Assembly (NCBI GenBank): GCA_021772845.1
Contig: JAJFLF010000282.1
Span: forward strand, 1 to 6,413
DNA from: Mariprofundus sp.
Lineage (GTDB): Bacteria; Pseudomonadota; Zetaproteobacteria; Mariprofundales; Mariprofundaceae
DNA: 6,413 bases
Direction: 5' to 3'
How positions within the stretch are numbered: position 1 is the stretch's first letter; every line of letters starts with the position of its first letter. Made by a program: the position numbers and the translations under genes. Below are positions 1-5,867 of the stretch, piece after piece. Under the pieces are notes generated by a model, which had not been told where the DNA came from, ran no database searches, and saw nothing but the letters and a program-made list of their open reading frames with translations.

Positions 1-1190
1 CTCGTGGAGTCTCACCTCATTATTTAAAGAGAGGCAAAGGGGCATGGGTGTGGGATGTGGATGGAAACCGATATCTGGATTACCTGATGGCCTTAGGGCC
101 AATCACACTGGGTTATGGTCATCGAGAGGTGGATGAGGCAATAAAAGCACAGCTTTCGGATGGTATGGTATTCAGCCAGATGCATCCTCTAGAGGTGGAA
201 GTTGCTGAGCTTCTGGTTGATCTGATTCCCTGTGCTGAAATGGTTCGCTTTGCTAAAAATGGTTCGGATGTTACGACGGGAGCGGTGCGTGCGGCACGGG
301 CTTATACTAAGCGAGATCGAATTCTGTTTTGTGGTTATCACGGTTGGCACGACTGGTATATCGGTAGCACCACAAGGAATAAAGGTGTACCAGATGCGGT
401 GAGCTCGCTTTCGCATACATTTGTCTATAACGATCTTGAATCTTTAGTGGCGCTGTTCAAGCAGTACCCAGATGAAATTGCTGCGGTTATAATGGAACCG
501 ATTGGCGTTGAGATGCCTGAAGATGGTTTTCTGGAGGGTGTTAGAGATATCTGTACCCGTCATGGTTCACTTCTTATCTTCGATGAGATTGTGAATGGCT
601 TCCGGATGGCTTTGGGTGGGGGACATGAATATTTTGGAGTGATGCCTGATCTTGCCTGTTTCGGTAAAGGTATGGCAAATGGCCTTCCACTATCAGCTGT
701 GGTTGGGCGCCGGGAAGTGATGCAGGAATTTGATGAAATATTTTTCTCGGGAACATTTGGTGGAGAGGCATTATCTCTGGCCTCCTGCAAGGCAACAATC
801 GAATGTATGAAAAGGGACTCTGTGGTTGAACACATTTGGCGTGTTGGAGGGGTCCTTTCAGATACCATTCAGGGGCATATCGATAGTCTTGATATTGGAA
901 ATCATGCGCTGTTACTTGGTCTTCCCGTGCGATCTGTTCTGGCCTTTCCTCATGCGGATGAGAAGCAGAGTTATATGCTGAGAACATACATTATGCAGGA
1001 GTGTGTGAAGCGGGGGCTGCTCTATTTTTGCAGCCATATCCCATGCTTTGCCCACGGAGAAGAAGAGCTGGCATTTACGAAAGATGTGCTGGACGAAGTG
1101 TTTCCACTTGTAGCTTCGGTAATTCATGAAGGAGATGTTGAAAAACGTTTGGAAGGTAAATGTGTGGAAGCAATTTTTAGGAAGGCATAA
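1..1190 (+). CDS. Class III PLP-dependent aminotransferase, GSA-aminomutase type (5'-partial)
   Basis: The reading frame is open from base 3 to the TAA at 1188-1190 and enters the window already coding, so the true start lies upstream. The residues before the first in-window GTG (base 48) read RGVSPHYLKRGKGAW and fit the family N-terminus, which argues against a start at 48; roughly 20-30 residues are probably missing. Fold-type I class III signatures run in order: WDVDGNRYLDY, NGSDVTTGAVRAARAYT, the YHGWHDW segment (336-353), FDEIVNGFR with the Asp that contacts the PLP ring nitrogen (582-584), FGKGMANG with the PLP-binding Lys (666-668), and GTFGGEALSLA. Asp and Lys are 28 residues apart, as in glutamate-1-semialdehyde aminomutase. 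The family uses PLP to move or transfer amino groups. Its place in a nonulosonate operon suggests a sugar or acyl-precursor substrate rather than haem synthesis (inference). The substrate cannot be read from the sequence. Confidence 0.9.
   Translation, partial: RGVSPHYLKRGKGAWVWDVDGNRYLDYLMALGPITLGYGHREVDEAIKAQLSDGMVFSQMHPLEVEVAELLVDLIPCAEMVRFAKNGSDVTTGAVRAARAYTKRDRILFCGYHGWHDWYIGSTTRNKGVPDAVSSLSHTFVYNDLESLVALFKQYPDEIAAVIMEPIGVEMPEDGFLEGVRDICTRHGSLLIFDEIVNGFRMALGGGHEYFGVMPDLACFGKGMANGLPLSAVVGRREVMQEFDEIFFSGTFGGEALSLASCKATIECMKRDSVVEHIWRVGGVLSDTIQGHIDSLDIGNHALLLGLPVRSVLAFPHADEKQSYMLRTYIMQECVKRGLLYFCSHIPCFAHGEEELAFTKDVLDEVFPLVASVIHEGDVEKRLEGKCVEAIFRKA
1179..1185 (+). promoter_or_regulatory. Shine-Dalgarno for the TTG start at 1191
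   Basis: AGGAAGG lies in the last codons of the preceding aminotransferase gene, five bases before TTG 1191. It supports initiation at this rare start codon, which directly follows the upstream TAA. No ATG or GTG alternative upstream is possible because the preceding in-frame codon is the stop. Confidence 0.7.
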
Positions 1191-2285
1191 TTGCATCTTC
1201 TGATTTGTGTTGATGTTGGAGAGAAGGTCGGCCTAGGGCATTTCAGTCGCTGTTTGGTGCTTGCTCAGGAGGCAAATCGACAAGGCTGGCAAGTTTCTTT
1301 TCTGGTTGGTGGTGGCTTGCTACCAGCATTAGATAGCCAGTTGAATGTGTTTTCCATTCCCCGGAAAGGTTATGTAGTAGATCACTCTGCATTCCTGACC
1401 CGGTTGATTGCTGAGCAGTGTTTTGATGCTATATTGATGGATATTTCTCATGACAGTACGCTGGAGAGGTATGAAGGCTTTGCAGCTGATCTAAACCGAA
1501 TAAATGAAAAATGCCTTGTTGCTTTACTTGATTCATCAGGAGCTAATTCAATTAGCCGGAAGTATCCGGATACGGTAATCGACATACTTATTGTACCTTA
1601 TGTTGGGGAACCTCCCGTAGAGGTGCGTGATGATTGCCTGAGCCTGATTGGCGCAGAGTTTGCCATCATAGATCCCGTTTATCACATTCAGCCGGTTAAG
1701 ATGATTAAGGCGATAGCTCGGCGGGTTCTTGTTACTTGTGGTGGAGGGGATCCTATGGCCGTAAGCATGAAGGTTCTTGATGCATTGGAGCTGTGCCAAG
1801 CTGATTTGGACATTCAATGTGTGATCGGGCCTTATTTTGACGAGGGTTTGATCAAATCATTAAAGCGATTCGCGGATTGCTCCAGTCAACATGTCGAATG
1901 TGTAATTGCCCCCCTCAATCTTGCCGACCATATGACTTGGGCTGATCTATCAATATCTACATCAGGACTGACTAAATATGAATTTTCAGTGACGGGCACA
2001 CCTGTAATTTTACTCTCTATCGATGAACTTCACCATCGAGTAAATCAGCGTTTCCTTTCAGCAGGAACTGCAGTTGATCTGGGAGTATATGATTCGGTGG
2101 ACAATCAGGACCTGAGTCAGATGGTAGATTCTGTGGTAGCAGATATGCCTCTTCGAAAAAAAATGTCAGAAGCGGGACGAAGAACAATAGATGGGCTGGG
2201 CGTAGAAAGAATTGTATCAAGCATAGGTAAAAAAATTGTTGAGAAGAATCAAAACTCAGATGAAGCAAGAGAGGCAACATCATGA
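1191..2285 (+). CDS. PseG/SpsG-like UDP-sugar hydrolase (nonulosonate pathway)
   Basis: This 364-residue protein resembles PseG, the inverting hydrolase that removes UDP from UDP-2,4-diacetamido-2,4,6-trideoxy-L-altrose, and the spore-coat protein SpsG. The N-terminal strand MHLLICVDVG is followed by GLGHFSR, whose His17 sits at the same number as the catalytic His17 of Campylobacter PseG. Further GT-B-like family marks are GAEFAIIDP (about 154-162), LVTCGGGDP (180-188) opening the second Rossmann-like domain, and ADLSISTSGLTKYEFSVTGTP (251-271), which corresponds to the nucleotide-binding loop and helix. It is longer than Campylobacter PseG (about 274 residues); the polar C-terminal tail after RRTIDGLG adds about 25 residues. 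The TTG start is forced by the stop codon immediately upstream and keeps the first beta strand. It shares a frame with the upstream gene and ends in an ATGA overlap with the methyltransferase gene. The exact substrate epimer is inferred only from the PseI-like neighbour. Confidence 0.85.
   Translation: MHLLICVDVGEKVGLGHFSRCLVLAQEANRQGWQVSFLVGGGLLPALDSQLNVFSIPRKGYVVDHSAFLTRLIAEQCFDAILMDISHDSTLERYEGFAADLNRINEKCLVALLDSSGANSISRKYPDTVIDILIVPYVGEPPVEVRDDCLSLIGAEFAIIDPVYHIQPVKMIKAIARRVLVTCGGGDPMAVSMKVLDALELCQADLDIQCVIGPYFDEGLIKSLKRFADCSSQHVECVIAPLNLADHMTWADLSISTSGLTKYEFSVTGTPVILLSIDELHHRVNQRFLSAGTAVDLGVYDSVDNQDLSQMVDSVVADMPLRKKMSEAGRRTIDGLGVERIVSSIGKKIVEKNQNSDEAREATS
2269..2274 (+). promoter_or_regulatory. 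Shine-Dalgarno for the methyltransferase gene
   Basis: GAGAGG lies seven bases before ATG 2282, inside the 3' end of the PseG-like gene. Together with the ATGA overlap it suggests that the two genes are translationally coupled. Confidence 0.6.
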
Positions 2286-2980
2286 AAGAAAGTAAAAACA
2301 AGGTGGCCCAGGATAATGAATGGGCAACATACCAGACAACAAAAGCTACAAGTAACTATCCGAAGTGGCCTAGTGAACCAATGGTCAAGCTCCTGTTTGG
2401 AAGTTACCTTAAGCACAGGGTTGAGCCTAAAGCATCGTGGAAGGTATTGGATGTTGGGTGTGGATTTGGGAATCATCTGACTCCTTTTTTGGATATGGGT
2501 TGTGAATGCCATGGTATTGAGATTCACCCTGACATGGTGCAAGTCACCGAGGAGGTTCTTTCCGAACGAGGCTTTACTGCTGAAATCCAAACTGGAAACA
2601 ACCGACAGCTACCATATCCGGACAATACATTTGATTTACTGTTATCTGTAAATGCGCTTCACTATGAAGGAAGTGAAAAGAATGTGATGGATGCATTTAG
2701 AGAGTTCCACCGAGTATTGAAACCAGGTGGGGTGTTTTATCTCTCAACGGTAAGTCCAGATCATGAAATTTTTCAACGTGCAAAACCATTAGGAGATCAT
2801 AGATATAGCGTTCAGAATTGGGACTTTAGGGATGGGCAGGAGTTCTATTTTTTCGAGAGTGAAAGCCATTTGAAAAATAAATGCAGAGAAGTATTTCAGG
2901 AAGCTGAACTTGCGACAGTAACCGAAAAACTGGTCTCGCTTCAAGTTGGATTTCTTCTGGCAGTATGTAGGAAAGAATAA
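2282..2980 (+). CDS. Class I SAM-dependent methyltransferase (Methyltransf_11 type)
   Basis: A soluble 232-residue Rossmann-fold methyltransferase. Motif I is LDVGCGFGN (56-64), the SAM glycine loop. The acidic end of strand beta-2 is GIEIHP (78-83), with Glu80 expected to hold the SAM ribose. LPYPDNTFDLLLSVNALHY (110-128) covers motifs II/III, and FHRVLKPGGVFYLST (142-156) is the usual post-motif. The first 50 residues, rich in Lys and Trp, form a pre-Rossmann cap that may bind substrate. No membrane segment is seen. Its acceptor is unknown; within this operon the simplest inference is O- or N-methylation of the nonulosonate, its N-acyl group or a neighbouring sugar. A free-standing protein or small-molecule methyltransferase cannot be excluded. 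The start ATG overlaps the previous stop (ATGA), and the WbqC-type gene begins 4 bases after its TAA. Confidence 0.88.
   Translation: MKESKNKVAQDNEWATYQTTKATSNYPKWPSEPMVKLLFGSYLKHRVEPKASWKVLDVGCGFGNHLTPFLDMGCECHGIEIHPDMVQVTEEVLSERGFTAEIQTGNNRQLPYPDNTFDLLLSVNALHYEGSEKNVMDAFREFHRVLKPGGVFYLSTVSPDHEIFQRAKPLGDHRYSVQNWDFRDGQEFYFFESESHLKNKCREVFQEAELATVTEKLVSLQVGFLLAVCRKE
2969..2975 (+). promoter_or_regulatory. Shine-Dalgarno deciding the WbqC start at ATG 2985
   Basis: AGGAAAG stands nine bases before ATG 2985. The longer reading frame could begin at TTG 2946, but that codon has no purine-rich site in front of it and would add 13 residues not expected in the family. ATG 2985 is therefore the better start. 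Confidence 0.7.
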
Positions 2981-2984
2981 AAAG

Positions 2985-3710
2985 ATGAAAGTTGTAATTA
3001 TGCAGCCAACATGGCTTCCCTGGCTAGGATATTTTGATCTGATCGATCAGTCAGACATCTTTATTTTTCTTGATACTGCCCAGTTTGAGAAGCAGACATG
3101 GCAACAGAGAAACCGGATAAAGACCCCTAATGGACTTCAGTGGTTTACAGTTCCTGTTTTTATTAAGGGTCGATTTGGACAACGTATCCTGGAAACGGAA
3201 ATTGATACCCGAGCGTTTCCCAAGAAACATCTGAAACAACTGCAACAGAATTACTCAAAAGCACCTTTTTTCAGTAGCTGTTTTGAAGAATTCTCATCTC
3301 TTGTCGATACGTCGCGGAGTACGAATATTTGTGAGTTGAACATTTCGATTGTCAAATGGTTGTCACATGAATTGTCGTTAAATACAAAGTTTATGCGTTC
3401 ATCTGAAATGAAAGCGGAAGGGAAAAGAGGAGAGCTTTTGGTTAATCTATTGCAGGAAGTCGGATCGACGGACTATTTTTCACCAGTAGGTTCTTTTGAA
3501 TATTTGAAGGAGGACTATCAGTTCTTTTCAGATGCGGGAATAGATATTTCGTTCCAAAAATATACCCACCCTGTGTATGAACAGCAGCATAGTCCTTTCG
3601 AATCAGGAGCCTCGATGCTTGACCTGTTGTTTAATGCAGGGTCAAGTGCAGCTGAAGTGATGCGGTCAGGGCAGTGTAAATCGATTAAATATGTGGATAT
3701 GGAAATATGA
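2985..3710 (+). CDS. WbqC-family protein
   Basis: Starting at ATG 2985 the product has 241 residues and opens directly with the WbqC hallmark MKVVIMQPTWLPWLGYFDLI (1-20). It continues with FIFLDTAQFEKQTWQQRNRI (26-45) and KTPNGLQWFTVPV (46-58), the most conserved block of the family. The C-terminal half keeps YFSPVGSFEYLKE (164-176), FQKYTHPVYEQ (190-200) and SMLDLLFNAG (210-219). The length is normal and all blocks are present, so the gene looks intact. WbqC-like genes recur in O-antigen and other polysaccharide clusters, often beside amino-sugar acylation and nonulosonate genes, but to my knowledge the biochemical activity is not firmly established. Here it sits between a methyltransferase and the nonulosonate synthase and shares the ATGA overlap with the latter. 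A role in modifying an amino-sugar side chain is inference only. Confidence 0.92.
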   Translation: MKVVIMQPTWLPWLGYFDLIDQSDIFIFLDTAQFEKQTWQQRNRIKTPNGLQWFTVPVFIKGRFGQRILETEIDTRAFPKKHLKQLQQNYSKAPFFSSCFEEFSSLVDTSRSTNICELNISIVKWLSHELSLNTKFMRSSEMKAEGKRGELLVNLLQEVGSTDYFSPVGSFEYLKEDYQFFSDAGIDISFQKYTHPVYEQQHSPFESGASMLDLLFNAGSSAAEVMRSGQCKSIKYVDMEI

Positions 3711-4753
3711 AAAAGTTTGAAATAGATGGGCGAATTATTGGTCCAGGACATCCTGTTTATATGGTTGCGGAATTGTCAGGCAACCATAATCAGAGCTATG
3801 ACAGAGCTGTTCAGCTGATTGAAGCAGCTAAGGAAGCAGGAGCTGATGCGGTTAAGCTTCAAACTTATACGGCTGATACTATTACGATAGATAGCAATTC
3901 CGACCTGTTCAAGCTGAAGGGAACGCTATGGAGCGGGAAAACACTGTATGAGGTTTATCAGGAGGCATATACACCATGGGAGTGGCAGCCGGACTTGAAA
4001 GCCACCGCTAACCGACTTGGTATGGCCTGTTTTTCGACGCCTTTTGATGATACATCGATTGCCTTTCTTGAGAAGATGAATGTGCCTGCATATAAGGTTG
4101 CATCATCAGAAATCACAGATATTCCATTGCTTGAATGTATAGCCGAGACAGGTAAGCCAGTTATTATTTCAACCGGAATGGCTAGCCTAGGCGAAATTGA
4201 CGAGGCTGTAGCTGTTTTTGAGAATGCAGGTGTTTCTGAAATTATTCTTTTAAAGTGCACGAGTGCATATCCGGCCAATCCAGCAGATATGAATTTGCTA
4301 ACGATACCGCATATGGAAAATACATTTGATGTTCCATGTGGACTTTCCGATCACTCACTAGGAGTGGAGGCCGCTTTGGCTTCAGTTGCACTGGGGGCGT
4401 GTTGCATTGAAAAGCACATGACTCTCAGGCGTTCTGATGGAGGGCCAGATGCAGCATTTTCAATGGAACCTGCTGAATTTAAACAGATGGTTGATTTCAT
4501 CAGAGTTGCAGAGAAAGCGATGGGAAAGGTTAGCTATGGGCCAACCTCATCAGAACAGATTGCAAAAGGATGTAGACGATCGTTGTTTGTGGTTAATGAT
4601 ATTAGGGAGGGTGAAAAAATAACCTTGGAGAATGTTCGAAGTATTCGCCCTGGAGATGGTCTTGAGCCTAAATTTTTACCTCAGGTCTTAGGGAAGGTTG
4701 CTCGACGCGACTTGAAAAGGGGAACGCCATTTTCTTGGGGTTGTGTTGAATAG
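3707..4753 (+). CDS. pseI: Nonulosonate synthase, PseI-like (NeuB family) with SAF domain
   Basis: This family condenses a 6-deoxy-diamino hexose (or ManNAc in NeuB) with phosphoenolpyruvate to give a nine-carbon 2-keto-3-deoxy acid in the cytoplasm. The 348-residue length is typical. The TIM-barrel domain (about 15-280) shows MVAELSGNHNQS (19-30), AGADAVKLQTYTADT (44-58), FSTPFDD (109-115), YKVASSEITDIPLL (129-142), ISTGMAS (154-160), GLSDHSLG (212-219) and IEKHMTL (234-240). His216 and His237 match the Mn-binding histidines of meningococcal NeuB (215 and 236). The segment FKLKGTLWSGKTLYEVY (68-84) followed by TPWEW is characteristic of PseI rather than sialic or legionaminic synthases. The C-terminal SAF/antifreeze-like domain (about 288-345) contains Arg314, the expected substrate-contacting arginine donated to the other subunit. 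The start overlaps the WbqC stop as ATGA. Only a weak GGA/GGAA precedes it, so initiation probably relies on coupling. Confidence 0.9.
   Translation: MKKFEIDGRIIGPGHPVYMVAELSGNHNQSYDRAVQLIEAAKEAGADAVKLQTYTADTITIDSNSDLFKLKGTLWSGKTLYEVYQEAYTPWEWQPDLKATANRLGMACFSTPFDDTSIAFLEKMNVPAYKVASSEITDIPLLECIAETGKPVIISTGMASLGEIDEAVAVFENAGVSEIILLKCTSAYPANPADMNLLTIPHMENTFDVPCGLSDHSLGVEAALASVALGACCIEKHMTLRRSDGGPDAAFSMEPAEFKQMVDFIRVAEKAMGKVSYGPTSSEQIAKGCRRSLFVVNDIREGEKITLENVRSIRPGDGLEPKFLPQVLGKVARRDLKRGTPFSWGCVE
4737..4740 (+). promoter_or_regulatory. Weak ribosome-binding site at the synthase/DegT junction
   Basis: GGGG is the only purine run close to the candidate starts. It is two bases from GTG 4743 and five from TTG 4746, so the spacing slightly favours TTG, giving a product one residue shorter. 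AAAGGGGA at 4716-4723 is too far upstream. Translation probably depends on ribosomes finishing the synthase gene. Confidence 0.35.
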
Positions 4754-5867
4754 GCTAGAGAGGCAGCTAGCTACAGAGTATAAAAAGAAGCATTGTGTTC
4801 TGACTGCCAGTGGCACAGTTGCTTTGTGGCTGGCATTTTCTCAGTTGCCATTGGGAAAGAAAGTGCTTTTGCCAGCAATGGTGTGCCCAAACCTATTATA
4901 TGCCGCATCTTTAGCCGAACGAGAAGTTGTGTATGCGGACATACGTGATATAGATGCGACAATTTGCCCAGATTCAGTTGAGAGCAAGCTGTCGAGACAC
5001 TCTGAAATCGGAATTGTTGTAGCTGTACATCTCTTTGGGAACAATGCAAATATCAGGGTTTTGAAAGATGTGGTTGATAAACACGGTGCTATTTTGGTTG
5101 AAGATGCTGCCCAATCTATGGGAGGTCTTGATGATGAAAATGTTTTATTGGGAACGAAAGGGGATGTGTCCATTCTCTCTTTCGGACATACCAAAATTAT
5201 TCAAGCAGGTGGAGGCGGGGCCTTTCTAACAGATAACGATGATTGGACAAAAGATGCTAGGTCGTTACTTTCTACGCTAGATCATGTGAGCAAGAGCAGG
5301 TTAGATGAACTATCAGAAGAATATCGCCGACTATTTTATCCGATTTGGATAGCAGGGCAGCGAGAACAATCTTTTTATTCTTTGTTTGAGTCTTTTCCAA
5401 TGCTTTTTAAAGATATGTTTCTCCATCAAGCTGGTAGTGATCAGGTCGCGAAAATTACAAATGCATTGGAAGGGCTGGCTGAAAAAGTCACACACCGTCG
5501 TGAGGTGGCAGAGATTTACAGACATGAACTTAGTCCCGTAGATGGTATAAAGTTCTTTAGATCAGCTAAGGGTATTGTGCCGTGGAGGTTCTCCTTCCGA
5601 ATTGACCCATCAATTAGGGGTCAATTCCTGAAATATATCAGGGATAAGGGATTTGATGTATCTTCTTGGTATCCATGTGTTGCGAAGTGGATGTGTGATG
5701 AGGCTGAGAGCGGTCATTTCCCAGTAGCAGAGAGAATTGAGCGAGAGATTATTAACCTTTGGGTTGACGAAAGTTATGGCCAAAATCGAGCCATGGAGCT
5801 CTCTTGTGCTGTTAATGAATTTATGGGTTCTTTACATAATCAGTTGAAAAAAGGAGAGGTTAGATGA
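4743..5867 (+). CDS. DegT/DnrJ/EryC1-family sugar aminotransferase, short N-terminus
   Basis: This is a PLP enzyme of the type that aminates nucleotide-linked 4-keto or 3-keto sugars. Visible marks, counted from GTG 4743, are TASGTVALWLAF (21-32), the Asp-bearing strand ILVEDAAQSMGG (117-128), GDVSILSFGHTK with the Schiff-base Lys151, and the glycine-rich IIQAGGGGAFLTD (152-164). The C-terminal domain has PWRFSFRI, GFDVSSWYP and FPVAERIEREIINLWVDE, where the last block is the usual family ending. It is not an obvious PseC. A stop at 4713-4715 limits the frame, and the only start codons are GTG 4743 or TTG 4746, so the roughly 30 residues usually found before the ELE-type helix are absent. A GGGG at 4737-4740 is a marginal ribosome site, two and five bases before these codons. 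The gene overlaps the synthase by 11 bases and the acetyltransferase by 4. Substrate unknown; amination before acetylation by the next gene is inferred. Confidence 0.87.
   Translation: MLNRLERQLATEYKKKHCVLTASGTVALWLAFSQLPLGKKVLLPAMVCPNLLYAASLAEREVVYADIRDIDATICPDSVESKLSRHSEIGIVVAVHLFGNNANIRVLKDVVDKHGAILVEDAAQSMGGLDDENVLLGTKGDVSILSFGHTKIIQAGGGGAFLTDNDDWTKDARSLLSTLDHVSKSRLDELSEEYRRLFYPIWIAGQREQSFYSLFESFPMLFKDMFLHQAGSDQVAKITNALEGLAEKVTHRREVAEIYRHELSPVDGIKFFRSAKGIVPWRFSFRIDPSIRGQFLKYIRDKGFDVSSWYPCVAKWMCDEAESGHFPVAERIEREIINLWVDESYGQNRAMELSCAVNEFMGSLHNQLKKGEVR
5599..5627 (+). repeat. Perfect 10-bp inverted repeat inside the DegT gene
   Basis: GAATTGACCC (5599-5608) and GGGTCAATTC (5618-5627) are exact reverse complements separated by a 9-base loop. 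The loop itself contains CAATT, which can alternatively pair with the AATTG of the left arm. No T-run follows and the site lies well inside the coding region, so it is not an intrinsic terminator. Pairing does not extend past the 10 bp on the outer side. Confidence 0.6.
5852..5859 (+). promoter_or_regulatory. Strong Shine-Dalgarno for the acetyltransferase gene
   Basis: AGGAGAGG, the strongest ribosome-binding site in the window, has its AGGAG core seven bases before ATG 5864. It lies in the last codons of the DegT gene and fixes the start of the final gene. Confidence 0.8.

Noticed and set aside
48..50. GTG 48 as a real start of the first gene
   Set aside because: The frame stays open to the window edge and the residues upstream match the family N-terminus (RGKGAW before WDVDG), so the gene is simply cut by the window.
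574..987. Long open frame on the minus strand (137 codons) within the aminotransferase gene, and several other minus-strand frames
   Set aside because: They lie antisense to strongly recognisable genes, show no family motifs and have no plausible ribosome-binding context; they are shadows of the + strand coding bias.
2156..2163. Run of eight A near the end of the PseG-like gene as a frameshift or slippage site
   Set aside because: The family-like sequence (LRKKMSEAGRRTIDGLG) continues in the same frame across the run, so there is no sign of a frameshift; transcript slippage cannot be judged from the sequence.
2946..2984. Extended WbqC start at TTG 2946
   Set aside because: It would add 13 residues before a canonical WbqC N-terminus, has no Shine-Dalgarno, and ATG 2985 has AGGAAAG at good spacing.
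3039..3050. 12-bp palindrome CTGATCGATCAG as a possible operator
   Set aside because: A palindrome of this size is expected about once or twice by chance in this length, and it encodes the conserved LIDQ of the WbqC motif.
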